Shown one piece after another: positions 25,619-33,876 of a DNA stretch of 64,000 nt. The notes under the pieces are model-generated. The model saw nothing but the letters and a program-made list of their open reading frames with translations. It did not search any database and was not told the DNA's origin. The DNA is taken from NCBI RefSeq assembly GCF_001429285.1, contig NZ_LMJJ01000040.1, positions 437,989 through 501,988 on the forward strand. Direction: 5' to 3'. Every line of letters begins with the position of its first letter. Positions within the stretch are counted from its first letter, which is position 1. The position numbers and the translations under genes are program-made. The DNA is from Ensifer sp. Root278. Lineage in GTDB: Bacteria > Pseudomonadota > Alphaproteobacteria > Rhizobiales > Rhizobiaceae.

Positions 25619-26338
25619 TCAGGCAGCCCGTGCCAGCAACGCGCCCTCGAGCGCAAACTCGACGGCAGCGTCCGCGTGGATCGCGGTGGAATCGAAGCCC
25701 GGCAGCGGCAGGGCCCTGGGGTCGAGGGTCAGGCAGATCTCGGTGCAGCCGAGGATGACGGCGTCCGCGCCTTCCGCCTCGGCCTTGTCGATCAGGTCGA
25801 TCAACGCCCTGCGGGAAGAGCGCAGCACCTTGCCGGCGCAGAGTTCGTCAAAGATGACGTTGTGGACGAGCGTCCGGCCATCCGCGTCCGGCACCATGAT
25901 GTCGATGCCGTGGCTCCGCATGCGCTCTGCGTAGAAGCCGTGCTCCATGGTATAGCGGGTGGCGAGCAGCAGCGGCTTGCGGCTGCCGGCGGCCTTGAGG
26001 CGGAGCGCCGTCTCGTCGATGATGTTGATCAGCGGGATGTTCACCGCCGCCTGCACCGCGTCTGCGATCAGGTGCATGGTGTTGGTGCAGATCAGCACGC
26101 AATCGGCGCCGGCCGCTTCCAGGCCACGGGCGACATCGGCAAGCCGCTTGGCGGCATCATCCCAGCGGCCAGCCTTCTGCAGGTCGACGATCGACTGGAA
26201 GTCGACGGAATGCAGCAGCACCTCGGCCGAGTGCAGCGCGCCCAGGCGCTCGCGAACCGCCTCGTTGACCATGCGATAATAGACCACCGAGCTTTCGAAG
26301 CTCATACCGCCGATCAGACCAATCTTGCGCATCGCCAT
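25619..26338 (-). CDS. aspartate/glutamate racemase family protein
   Basis: A 239-residue cofactor-independent racemase. The two catalytic cysteines are seen: CTNTMH near residue 84 and GCTEICL near residue 198, each at the family position. GLIGGMSFESSVVYYRMVNE at the start and INIIDETA mid-way are typical of the YgeA/aspartate racemase branch. It would interconvert L- and D-aspartate or related acidic amino acids in the cytoplasm. It is divergent from an Lrp-type regulator, with an inverted repeat between them, suggesting control by that protein. Confidence 0.9.
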   Translation of the reverse strand: MAMRKIGLIGGMSFESSVVYYRMVNEAVRERLGALHSAEVLLHSVDFQSIVDLQKAGRWDDAAKRLADVARGLEAAGADCVLICTNTMHLIADAVQAAVNIPLINIIDETALRLKAAGSRKPLLLATRYTMEHGFYAERMRSHGIDIMVPDADGRTLVHNVIFDELCAGKVLRSSRRALIDLIDKAEAEGADAVILGCTEICLTLDPRALPLPGFDSTAIHADAAVEFALEGALLARAA

Positions 26339-26455
26339 TCCTCTTTCCCTTTATGGCGCGCCGGGCACGCCGTTGTTCGATGGCCAGAACTATGCGGCCG
26401 AAGCCGCCGGAATGGTTCGCTTTGTTCGCGAGAGGAATGCCGTTCGGCGCGAAAA

Positions 26456-26485
26456 ATTTGCGCATAGAGGTAAATTTGTGCAAAT
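26456..26485. promoter_or_regulatory. candidate Lrp-type operator between racemase and regulator
   Basis: ATTTGCGCA at 26456-26464 and TGTGCAAAT at 26477-26485 form an inverted repeat with one mismatch in an AT-rich stretch, 39 bases before the regulator start. AT-rich imperfect palindromes of this type are bound by Lrp/AsnC proteins. It is inferred only from sequence and position. Confidence 0.45.
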
Positions 26486-26523
26486 ATATACGGCATTGAA
26501 TCGCATTGGGTGGAGGGATCGGC

Positions 26524-26988
26524 GTGCTTGACGAGAGAGACAGGAAGCTGCTTGGGCTGTTGCAGCAGGATGCCAGCGTCGCGGTCGGCGAATTGGCAGA
26601 GCGGGTCAATCTTTCGCTTTCCGCCTGTTCGCGCCGCATCCAGCGGCTGGAGGAGGCGGGTTACATCGCCAGGCGGATCGTCGTGCTCGACCGCGAGCGC
26701 ATGGGCGTGCCGACCACCGTCTTCGCGCTGATCAAGACGGCGCATCATTCGGACGAGTGGATCGAGACGTTCCGCCGCGCGATCAGCGATATCCCTGAAA
26801 TCGTCGAGGCACATCGATTGACGGGAAACCATGACTATATCGTCAAGGTCGTGCTGCCGCGCGTCGAGCACTACGACGTGGTCTACAAGCAGATCGTGCG
26901 AAAGGTGGAGCTCTTCGACGTTTCCGCCTCGATCTCGATGGAAATCCTGAAGAGCGGCACGGCGGTGCCGGTCGATTATGCGGAGTAA
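26524..26988 (+). CDS. Lrp/AsnC-family transcriptional regulator
   Basis: A 154-residue protein. The N-terminal helix-turn-helix (LDERDRKLLGLLQQDASVAVGELAERVNLSLSACSRRIQRLEEAGYI) and the C-terminal RAM ligand domain (VPTTVFALIKTAHHSDEWIETFRRAISDIPEIVEAHRLTGNHDYIVKVVLP) are complete. The start is GTG at 26524, with GGAGG seven bases upstream. It diverges from the aspartate racemase gene and is followed six bases later by an isochorismatase-like gene, likely cotranscribed. An acidic or D-amino acid effector is a guess from its neighbour. Confidence 0.88.
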   Translation: MLDERDRKLLGLLQQDASVAVGELAERVNLSLSACSRRIQRLEEAGYIARRIVVLDRERMGVPTTVFALIKTAHHSDEWIETFRRAISDIPEIVEAHRLTGNHDYIVKVVLPRVEHYDVVYKQIVRKVELFDVSASISMEILKSGTAVPVDYAE

Positions 26989-26994
26989 GAATCA

Positions 26995-27588
26995 ATGACG
27001 GATGAGGCAAACGAGGCGAGCACCGCGAACGAAGGCGACGTTGCCGATGCGCTTGTGGTCGTCGATGTCCAGCGCGCTTTCATCTCCGGGCCGGAGGCGG
27101 TGCCCGGCCATGTCGGCCTTCAGCGCGCCGTCGGGGTTCTGTTGCGGCAGGCTCGTGCGGCAGGCGTGCCGGTGATCTTCCTGCAGAATGACGGACCCGA
27201 GGGTGCCTCCGACGAGCCGGAGACCGACGGCTGGCAGCTCTTCTTTTCGGCGGAGGCGGAAGAGGCGGTGGTGCGCAAACTGAAGGACGACGGTTTCGAT
27301 GGCACCGACCTTGAGGATCTGTTGCGGGAGCGAGAGATCGAAACGATCGCAATTTGCGGCATGCTCTCGGAGATGTGCCTGGCGGCGACGGCCCGCACGG
27401 CGATCGCCAAGGGCTTCACCGTGATCCTCGCCAACGACGCCCATGCCACCTATGACGTGCCGCCCGGTCCCGGCCGCTCGCCGATGGTGCCGGCGCGTCT
27501 GGCCGCGCGCGCGGCCGAATGGTCGCTCGGTGACGAGATCGTGCTGGTGGACGCGGCCGACGAGATCACCTTCGCGACAAGGCCTTGA
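26995..27588 (+). CDS. isochorismatase-family (cysteine hydrolase) protein
   Basis: A 197-residue hydrolase. ALVVVDVQRAFISGPEA carries the catalytic aspartate, and AICGMLSEMCLAATARTAIAKGF carries the cysteine nucleophile (MC at the helix start), with the cis-peptide region just before. The family cleaves amides or enol ethers such as N-carbamoyl compounds, nicotinamide or isochorismate. It lies six bases after the Lrp-type gene, in one operon with it, which suggests a role in amino-acid-derived amide metabolism. The substrate is unknown. Confidence 0.85.
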   Translation: MTDEANEASTANEGDVADALVVVDVQRAFISGPEAVPGHVGLQRAVGVLLRQARAAGVPVIFLQNDGPEGASDEPETDGWQLFFSAEAEEAVVRKLKDDGFDGTDLEDLLREREIETIAICGMLSEMCLAATARTAIAKGFTVILANDAHATYDVPPGPGRSPMVPARLAARAAEWSLGDEIVLVDAADEITFATRP

Positions 27589-27713
27589 TCGCCGGCCGTT
27601 CTTGACTTTTTGCAAGGGTGACATGAGGTGGCTGCGCTTGTCCTTGCTGACCACAACCCCAATCTTGTGGCATGTCCAATAGAAGGCCGGCTGGGAGCCA
27701 GCTGGAAGCAAAC

Positions 27714-28982
27714 ATGCAGGACAGGCATCATGTGGTCGTCGTTGGCGGCGGGTTCGGCGGATTGCAGCTCGTCAAAGGGCTCGCCGGCGCGCCGGTTCGC
27801 ATCACCCTCATCGACCGGCGTAACCACCATCTTTTCCAGCCCTTGCTCTATCAGGTGGCAACGACGCTGATCGCCACCTCGGAAATCGCCTGGCCGATCC
27901 GCAGCCTTTGGCGCGACCGGCCGGAGGTGACGACGCTGCTCGGCGAGGTGACGGATGTGGACGCGGCCGAAAAGGCGGTCGTTCTCAGGGACGGCAAGCG
28001 CATCGGCTACGATACGCTGGTGTTGGCGACCGGGGCGACGCATGCCTATTTCGGCCATGACGAATGGGAGCCCTTCGCCCCCGGCCTGAAGACGCTGGAG
28101 GACGCGACGACGATCCGCCGCCGCGTGCTGCTCGCCTTCGAGCGCGCCGAGCTGGAAGAGGATCCGGATGCCCGCGCAGCGCTCCTGACCTTCACCGTCA
28201 TCGGTGCCGGCCCGACGGGCGTCGAGCTTGCCGGCATCATCGCCGAGATGGCGCATCGCACGCTTCCAGACGAATTTCGCCGCATCGATACGCGGCAAAC
28301 GCGCGTGCTCCTGGTCGAGGCGGGTCCGCGCATTCTCGCTGCGTTCAGCGAGGATCTCTCGGCCTATGCGGTCAAGGAACTGGAGCGCCTCGGCGTCGAG
28401 GTTCGCACCGGCACGCCGGTGACATCCTGCACCGAAGAGGGCGTGATGATCGGCGCGGAATTCGTCGCCAGCCGCACGCTCGTCTGGGCTGCGGGCGTCC
28501 AGGCGTCACCCGCCGCCCGCTGGCTTGATATCGCCGCCGACCGCGCCGGTCGGGCGATCGTCGGCGCCGATCTGACTGCACCCGATCATCCCGATGTCTT
28601 CGTCATCGGCGACACGGCTTCGGTTACCTATGACGGCGGCAAGCCGGTGCCGGGCATTGCGCCCGCCGCCAAGCAGCAGGGCGCCTATGTGGCCGATGTC
28701 ATCCGCGCGCGGCTTGCAGGCGACAATCCGCCCGCCGATTTCCGCTACCGCCACCAGGGCAGCCTCGCCACCATCGGCCGCCGCGCCGCGATCATCGATT
28801 TCGGCCGGTTCAAGCTGAAGGGCGCGCTTGCATGGTGGATCTGGGGCATCGCCCACATCTACTTCCTGATCGGCACGCGCAGCCGCTTCGCGGTCGCCTG
28901 GAGCTGGTTCTGGACCTATCTCAGCGGCCAGCACAGCGCCCGGCTGATCACCCAGAAGGAGACGTTGAAGGAGAAGGGCTGA
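27714..28982 (+). CDS. ndh: type II NADH:quinone oxidoreductase
   Basis: A 422-residue flavoprotein of the NDH-2 family, which passes electrons from NADH to quinone at the inner face of the membrane without pumping protons. The FAD site is VVVVGGGFGGLQLVKGL at the start, the NADH site is FTVIGAGPTGVELAGIIAEMA near residue 160, and DVFVIGDTASV near residue 290 completes the FAD pocket. The C-terminal LAWWIWGIAHIYFLIG segment is the amphipathic membrane anchor typical of this group. The start at 27714 has GGAAG upstream; an ATG 14 codons earlier is possible. Confidence 0.9.
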   Translation: MQDRHHVVVVGGGFGGLQLVKGLAGAPVRITLIDRRNHHLFQPLLYQVATTLIATSEIAWPIRSLWRDRPEVTTLLGEVTDVDAAEKAVVLRDGKRIGYDTLVLATGATHAYFGHDEWEPFAPGLKTLEDATTIRRRVLLAFERAELEEDPDARAALLTFTVIGAGPTGVELAGIIAEMAHRTLPDEFRRIDTRQTRVLLVEAGPRILAAFSEDLSAYAVKELERLGVEVRTGTPVTSCTEEGVMIGAEFVASRTLVWAAGVQASPAARWLDIAADRAGRAIVGADLTAPDHPDVFVIGDTASVTYDGGKPVPGIAPAAKQQGAYVADVIRARLAGDNPPADFRYRHQGSLATIGRRAAIIDFGRFKLKGALAWWIWGIAHIYFLIGTRSRFAVAWSWFWTYLSGQHSARLITQKETLKEKG

Positions 28983-28990
28983 GGGGTTCT

Positions 28991-29033
28991 TTGCCGCATG
29001 ATTCCAGCCGACCGGAGGGCAAACATGCGGCAA
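28991..29033. terminator. inverted repeat after ndh
   Basis: TTGCCGCATG at 28991-29000 pairs exactly with CATGCGGCAA at 29024-29033 across a 23-base loop, nine bases after the ndh stop codon. There is no T-run, so it is a candidate 3' end structure rather than a clear intrinsic terminator. Confidence 0.4.
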
Positions 29034-29152
29034 CTCCGAAAGGGCGACAGCGCTGCGCGTCGGCAAAGGCGTGCAGTGCTGCAGAATTGCACTTTCTGGA
29101 TGGTGCTCTGATCTCTATGTTCCCGTCTCATTTCAGGGAGTCGGGGATCCAG

Positions 29153-29605
29153 ATGACGAGACATCAGCGCTTGGGCTGCCTTTATGCCATGGCCTTCACG
29201 CTTGCCGGTTTCAGTGCTCCGGCTGCCGAAGCCGCGCCGTCCTGCCCCAAGATCAGCTACTCGGCGGAACGGGCCCGGCTGCAAAAGGTGCTCTCGGCGA
29301 ATGCGTTCCCACGGGACGAAACCGCCTTCCTGCTGAGGGGTGTGGATCAACAGCTGAAGGAAATGCCCCAAATCCGCCTGAACGCACACGGCGCTGAATG
29401 CGGCATTCAGGCGGTACGTGCGCTCGTCCTGGGGTGCGTGAACAAAACACTCCCTGAGATGTTGGAGACGACGTCCAGGCCGAGCGCCAAATCCGGACAG
29501 GCCTATTGGGACAAAGCGAATGTTTCTCGTCGCGAAGCGGCCCTGATCGGGGTCACCCATGCGTGCCGCAGCGCGGCGATGGAAACATTCCTCTCAGGCT
29601 CGTGA
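29153..29605 (+). CDS. small secreted protein, function unknown
   Basis: A 150-residue protein with a signal peptide (MTRHQRLGCLYAMAFTLAGFSAPAAEAA). The mature part has four cysteines (PSCPKI, AECGIQ, LGCVNK, HACRSA) and helical Ala/Leu-rich segments, which would fit a small disulfide-bonded periplasmic helical protein. I do not recognise the family. It starts 170 bases after ndh on the same strand, so it probably has its own promoter. An in-frame ATG 12 codons upstream is possible. Confidence 0.6.
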   Translation: MTRHQRLGCLYAMAFTLAGFSAPAAEAAPSCPKISYSAERARLQKVLSANAFPRDETAFLLRGVDQQLKEMPQIRLNAHGAECGIQAVRALVLGCVNKTLPEMLETTSRPSAKSGQAYWDKANVSRREAALIGVTHACRSAAMETFLSGS

Positions 29606-29630
29606 CGCGAGGGTGGGCCAAAGTGGCTAC

Positions 29631-30356
29631 CTACTTCTCAACCTTCACGATCAGGATCATCGGGCGATCGACTTCTTCGGCAAGGGCAGGGATCTCCGCG
29701 ATCTGCTCTTCCGTCGGGCGCCACTCCTCTACGTGGCGGATGGCAAAGCCCGTTGATATCAGCGTGTTGAGCGTCGTGCCTGTCGTGCGGTGGTGCTTGA
29801 TCACGCCCTTTGCCAGCCAGTCGGTGGTGCGTGGTCCCTCGGCCGAATAGTGATCGACCGGCCAGGTGCGCTCGCCGTTCTCAAGCCGCCAGCCGGGATT
29901 GAGCGACGCCATATAGATCGGGTGCTCGACGGTGAAGACGAAGTGGGCGCCGGGCACGAGCGCCCGGTGGATGGTGGTGACGAGCCGGCCGAAATCCTCG
30001 ACATAGTGGAAGGCGAGCGAGCTATAGGCGAAGTCGAAGCTCTCTTCGGGGAGGTCGAGCTGGTCGAGGTCGGCGATCCGGTAGTCGATCGCCGGATCGG
30101 ACGTGTCGGCCCTGGCGCGGGCGATCATTTTTTCCGAGAGATCAAGTCCGAGCACCTGGGCCGCACCAGCCTCGCGGGCAAAACGCGAGAACCAGCCGAA
30201 GCCGCAACCGAGATCGACGACGCGTTTTCCCGACAAATCCGGCAATTGGGCGCGAATCGCCGGCCATTCGGCAGCACCTGCAAGGCCATGCACCGAGCGT
30301 CCGAGCTGGCTGTAGCCTTCGAAGAATTCCGGCTTGTCGTAAATGTTCTGGGCCAT
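29631..30356 (-). CDS. class I SAM-dependent methyltransferase
   Basis: A 241-residue protein with the class I methyltransferase core. RVVDLGCGFGWFSRFAREAGA (motif I, SAM glycine loop), VLGLDLSEKMIARARAD (acidic residue binding the ribose), DYRIADLDQLDLPEESFDFAYSSLAFHYVED (motifs II-III) are all present, followed by a C-terminal lid with FVFTVEHPIYMASLNPGW. It resembles the UbiE/COQ5-like small-molecule methylases. The start at 30356 is preferred because the family N-terminus begins NIYDKPEFFEGYSQL. The substrate is not known and no linked pathway is seen. Confidence 0.85.
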   Translation of the reverse strand: MAQNIYDKPEFFEGYSQLGRSVHGLAGAAEWPAIRAQLPDLSGKRVVDLGCGFGWFSRFAREAGAAQVLGLDLSEKMIARARADTSDPAIDYRIADLDQLDLPEESFDFAYSSLAFHYVEDFGRLVTTIHRALVPGAHFVFTVEHPIYMASLNPGWRLENGERTWPVDHYSAEGPRTTDWLAKGVIKHHRTTGTTLNTLISTGFAIRHVEEWRPTEEQIAEIPALAEEVDRPMILIVKVEK

Positions 30357-30626
30357 ATCGGTCTCCTTCGGGGCAATGGGCAAGAGCGCGGTCGTCTGCC
30401 GCGCGCGATAGGGCGAGCGGGCATCGTTTGCCGTTACCTTGGGAACAGCATGCCGGCAAGGATCCTGCTCGAAACCTCCGGCATTTCAAAGTGCTAGCGC
30501 GTTGATCTGATAGGGCGCCGAGCGCCGCAAGGTCAAGTTGCGGCTGAGGTGCAAGGTTTTACTTGTGTTTTTTGGGGGTGTGTTAATGTACGATTCTCTT
30601 GGTCCAGTCCGTTTTGTGGAGGCGTA

Positions 30627-31067
30627 ATGTCCGAGGCCATCCATCCCACTGCAATCCATCATTTGCCGGCATTCATCACGGCGCCGGGACAAAGCGACGT
30701 CCTGTTCAACGTCGTCGTCGTCTTCATGATCCTGGCGATCTTCGCCCTCGGCACCTTCTATCTCAGGCTGCATTCGCTGCCCGAAACCATGGCGCACAAG
30801 AGCCACAAGGTGCAATACGAGCTGGTGGCGGTGCTGGGGCTGATCTCGCTGCTCACGCACAACAACATCTTCTGGATCGCGGCGCTGATCCTGGCGCTGA
30901 TCGACCTGCCGGATTTTTCGTCGCCGCTCTCGTCGATCTCCCGCTCTCTGGAGAGGATCGCCGGCAAGGTGGATGCATCAACTGAACCGGTGCCGCCCGA
31001 GCTCGAGCCGGTGGCGAGCCATCCGGCCGCACCTGCAGATCAGCCGTCGATGGAAGGGAAGGCCTGA
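30627..31067 (+). CDS. small inner-membrane protein, DUF3302/YiaW-like
   Basis: A 146-residue protein with two hydrophobic segments, at residues 25-45 (LFNVVVVFMILAIFALGTFYL) and 65-95 (YELVAVLGLISLLTHNNIFWIAALILALIDL), and a Pro/Ala-rich C-terminal tail. The combination with a downstream HlyD-type gene that starts three bases after its stop resembles the E. coli yiaW-yiaV pair, but similarity is judged by eye. TGGAGG lies just upstream of the start. It probably acts with the fusion protein in the inner membrane; transport substrate unknown. Confidence 0.6.
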   Translation: MSEAIHPTAIHHLPAFITAPGQSDVLFNVVVVFMILAIFALGTFYLRLHSLPETMAHKSHKVQYELVAVLGLISLLTHNNIFWIAALILALIDLPDFSSPLSSISRSLERIAGKVDASTEPVPPELEPVASHPAAPADQPSMEGKA

Positions 31068-31070
31068 GCC

Positions 31071-32303
31071 ATGTTCGAATTCATGCTTTGCTCGATGCTG
31101 ACGATCCTTCCTGACTATCTCTTCCGCCGCTATGTCCAGGGCAAAAGGTTCGGGCGGGAGATCACCATCTATTCGGTGTGGTTCGAACTGCGCTGGGGCA
31201 TCACCGCCTGCATCATCCTGACGATCTCGCTGATCACGCTGATCTTCTACTTCCACCCGTCGACGAAGAATGTCACCGCGGCGTTCCGCACGGTCGCCAT
31301 CCTGCCGGAAGCCGGCGGGCGCGTTTCGGAAATCTATGCGACGCGCTTCGAGAAGGTGAAGGCCGGCCAGCCGTTGTTCAAGCTCGACAGCTCCGAACAG
31401 GAAGCCGCCGCCGAGGTTGCCCGCCGCCAGATCGCCGAAGTGGAAGCGGAGCTCGCCGTCGCTCGCACCGAGCTGGTCGCCGCCGATGGCGCGATCGTGG
31501 AAGCCCAGGCGGCCGTGCAACAGGCTCAGGACGAGTACGACACCCAGGTCGAACTCAACAAGCTGAACCCCAACGTCGTCGCACGGCGCGAGATCGAGCG
31601 TCGGCAGGTCAACCTCGAAGGGCGCAAGGGCGCACTCACCGCTGTCCTTTCCAACAAGCAGACACTGGAGACCAAGCTCGTTTCACTGCTGCCTTCGCAA
31701 AAGGCGAGCGCCGAAGCGGCCCTGAAGGAGGCGGAGGTCGATATTAGCAAGACCACCGTGCGCGCCGGCGTGTCCGGCCGGGTGCAGCAGTTCGCACTCC
31801 GGGTCGGCGAGGTCGTCAATCCGCTTCTGCGGCCAGCGGGCGTTCTCGTCCCTGAAGATGCCGGCCGGGCGCAGCTGGTCGCTGGCTTCGGGCAGATCGA
31901 GGCGCAGGTGATGAAGGTCGGCATGATCGGCGAGGCCACCTGCATCGGCAAGCCCTTCACCATCATTCCCTTGGTCGTCACCGACGTGCAGGACGTGATC
32001 GCCTCCGGCCAGGTGAGGGCGAGCGACCAGCTGATCGACGTCGCCCAGATCTCGCAGCCCGGCACGCTCACCGTGGTCATGGAGCCGCTCTATCCCGGCG
32101 TGCTCGAGGACATTCCGCCCGGCAGCAGCTGCATCGCCAATGCCTATACCAACAGCCATGACGAGCTCGAGTCGCCCGATATCAGCACCGCCCGCTGGGC
32201 CTATCTGCACGTGGTCGACGCCGTGGGCCTCGTCCATGCGATGATCCTGCGCATGCAGGCCCTGATGCTGCCGGTGCAGACGCTGGTGCTCGGCGGGCAT
32301 TGA
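31071..32303 (+). CDS. HlyD-family membrane fusion protein (YiaV/EmrA-like)
   Basis: A 410-residue protein with a membrane anchor at residues 40-62 (WGITACIILTISLITLIFYF). The periplasmic part has a lipoyl-like half (AILPEAGGRVSEIYATRFEKVKAGQPLFKLDSSE), a long alpha-hairpin coiled coil (residues 105-200) and the second lipoyl half and beta-barrel (VRAGVSGRVQQFALRVGEVVNP). These proteins link an inner-membrane transporter to an outer-membrane channel. No transporter or TolC-like gene is adjacent; the upstream small membrane protein may be its partner. A strong hairpin terminator follows. Confidence 0.85.
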   Translation: MFEFMLCSMLTILPDYLFRRYVQGKRFGREITIYSVWFELRWGITACIILTISLITLIFYFHPSTKNVTAAFRTVAILPEAGGRVSEIYATRFEKVKAGQPLFKLDSSEQEAAAEVARRQIAEVEAELAVARTELVAADGAIVEAQAAVQQAQDEYDTQVELNKLNPNVVARREIERRQVNLEGRKGALTAVLSNKQTLETKLVSLLPSQKASAEAALKEAEVDISKTTVRAGVSGRVQQFALRVGEVVNPLLRPAGVLVPEDAGRAQLVAGFGQIEAQVMKVGMIGEATCIGKPFTIIPLVVTDVQDVIASGQVRASDQLIDVAQISQPGTLTVVMEPLYPGVLEDIPPGSSCIANAYTNSHDELESPDISTARWAYLHVVDAVGLVHAMILRMQALMLPVQTLVLGGH

Positions 32304-32346
32304 GGGGGCGGTGTAGCCTCTGCAGTGCCCCTGCGGCAGTCAATAT

Positions 32347-32378
32347 AAGGGCCCCGACCGGAACTGGTCGGGGCCCTT
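32347..32378 (+). terminator. strong hairpin terminator after the fusion-protein operon
   Basis: AAGGGCCCCGACC at 32347-32359 pairs perfectly with GGTCGGGGCCCTT at 32366-32378, with a 6-base loop, followed by a T/C-rich tract. It lies 44 bases after the stop codon and is the clearest terminator on this strand nearby. Confidence 0.85.
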
Positions 32379-32403
32379 TCTCTTTGCCTGTTCCTCAAAT
32401 GAA

Positions 32404-32432
32404 CTGAGCCTCCGCGGGGAACGGAGGCTCAG
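32404..32432. terminator. second hairpin in the same intergenic region
   Basis: CTGAGCCTCCG at 32404-32414 pairs exactly with CGGAGGCTCAG at 32422-32432 around seven bases. No T-run follows on the plus strand. It may back up the first terminator; the leftward gene ending at 32689 is too far away to be its obvious user. Confidence 0.45.
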
Positions 32433-32688
32433 GCGCGCAATAAAAACAAATAAAGCAACTGCACGGCAATAAAAACGCAACCATACTACTCTTCCGGGGA
32501 TTGTATGTTTGCGGTGTGCAATTACAGGTGCAGTGTGACAAAAGCGGGGTCTGAAATCAATCAAATTTATGTGGCATTTGAGTAGTCAATTCGAGCTAGG
32601 CAGGGCCGCGCGGCGGCCTGCCCAAGCGGATTAGAAAGGCTTTGCCGGGGTTAGACGTCATTTTTGCGGCCCATGGCCAGGCTGATCG
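32433..32688. other. intergenic stretch with AT-rich middle
   Basis: It lies between the hairpins after the fusion-protein operon and the end of the acetyltransferase gene. It is AT-richer than its surroundings (about 32435-32600) and contains no convincing gene or repeat. Confidence 0.45.
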
Positions 32689-33177
32689 CTAGCTTTCGCC
32701 GCCATCCGCGGTGATCTCCACCGGCATCGTCCAGGGTTCCCAGATCGCATCGTGGCTGCCGCCTTCGCGTCGGTAAAAACGCTTGGCGGCGTCGTTGGTC
32801 GCAAGCACGGTCCAGTTGATGCGCGGCGCGCCGATCCTGGCGGCGTGGCGCTTCAAAGCTGCGATCAATGCGGCCCCTGCGCCCGAGGAACGTGCTGTTT
32901 CATCAACGAAAAGTTCCTTCAGCACCAGCGTCGGCTTCAGATCGTAGGTCCACGGGATGACATAGTGTACGGCGATGCCGACTGCACGACCGCCGAGATC
33001 CGCGACGAGCACGCCGAAGCGCGGGTTATCGCCAAGCCCGTGTTCGATGAGATCCGCTTCGGTCACGAAAAATTTGTCGATGTAACCTTCGAAGATTGCA
33101 AGGCCGCGCATCAGCTCCAGCACATCAGTCACGTCGTGGCGTTCGAAGGGGCGGACGGTGAGGGGTGATGCGTTCAT
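32689..33177 (-). CDS. GNAT-family N-acetyltransferase
   Basis: A 162-residue protein with the GNAT fold: LTVRPFERHDVTDVLELMRGLAIFE at the start, GVLVADLGGRAVGIAVHYVIPW in the middle, and the acetyl-CoA loop LVLKELFVDETARSSGAGAALIAALKRHA (Q/RxxGxG/A-like, here RSSGAGAA). INWTVLATNDAAKRFYRREGG at the end is typical of the diamine N-acetyltransferase-like branch. It would acetylate an amine of a small molecule; the substrate is unknown. The start at 33177 is preferred because the family N-terminus begins there. Confidence 0.85.
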   Translation of the reverse strand: MNASPLTVRPFERHDVTDVLELMRGLAIFEGYIDKFFVTEADLIEHGLGDNPRFGVLVADLGGRAVGIAVHYVIPWTYDLKPTLVLKELFVDETARSSGAGAALIAALKRHAARIGAPRINWTVLATNDAAKRFYRREGGSHDAIWEPWTMPVEITADGGES

Positions 33178-33358
33178 CTCGACATCTCGTGCAAGGGGGG
33201 TACCCGTTAGGTGTGGGTTACTGAAGGCCGGCGGGGACGCCGGCCTTGCTGCAGATTCCTTGGATAGCAACCCATTTAGGGACAATTATCCAGCGGTTCG
33301 AAGTGCCGTAGCGATCTTGAACAAGGCGCACGCCGCAGTGGTGCGCGCTGACCGGCGC

Positions 33359-33790
33359 TCAGGCGGCGAGCAGGGCCTGCGCTTCACCCGGTGCTGCGCC
33401 GGTGGCGAAGGCGAAGCCTTCGTCTTCCCAGCCGGTGATGCCGCCGATCATGATCTTCACGGGGCGGCCGAGGCGGGCGAGCTTGAGGGCCGCCTGATCG
33501 GCGCCGTTGCAATGCGGGCCGGCGCAGTAGGCGACGAAGATGGTATCTTCAGGCCACTCGGCCATGCGCTCGGCACTGATCTCGCGGTGGGGCAGGTGGA
33601 TCGCGCCCGGCACGTGGCGGCGGGCATAGGCAGCGTCCGAGCCGACCACATGCAAGAGCACGAAATCCTGCTCGCCGCTCTTCAGCGCATGGGCGACGTC
33701 GGCGCAATCGGTTTCGACGCTGAGGCGCCCGGCGAAATGGGCAATGGCAATCTCGGGGGAAGCAGCGGGGGTTTCGGTGACGTAGCTCAT
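33359..33790 (-). CDS. rhodanese-like domain protein
   Basis: A 143-residue single rhodanese domain. DFVLLHVVGSDAAYARRHVPGAIHLPHREIS covers the usual first half, and VAYCAGPHCNGADQAALKLARLGRPVKIMIGGITGWEDEGF holds the active-site cysteine (YCAGPHC) with its loop and the following helix. It may transfer sulfane sulfur or act as a sulfur-carrier protein in the cytoplasm. It is divergent from an AraC-type regulator of the FtrA kind across 86 bases; rhizobial FtrA-type genes are often next to a rhodanese gene, which suggests that regulator controls it. Confidence 0.88.
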   Translation of the reverse strand: MSYVTETPAASPEIAIAHFAGRLSVETDCADVAHALKSGEQDFVLLHVVGSDAAYARRHVPGAIHLPHREISAERMAEWPEDTIFVAYCAGPHCNGADQAALKLARLGRPVKIMIGGITGWEDEGFAFATGAAPGEAQALLAA

Positions 33791-33859
33791 CGGGGCTCTC
33801 CTTGGCTCGGTGCGTGTTGACGAAGAGATATGTAGCAGCACCCGATGAGGGCTGGCAGT

Positions 33860-33873
33860 TGGCAACATTGCCA
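33860..33873. promoter_or_regulatory. candidate operator in the rhodanese/FtrA-type intergenic region
   Basis: TGGCAA at 33860-33865 and TTGCCA at 33868-33873 form a perfect inverted repeat separated by two bases. It lies just before the AraC-type start codon and 70 bases from the rhodanese start, where the regulator could control both genes. Inferred only from sequence and position. Confidence 0.4.
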
Positions 33874-33876
33874 TAT

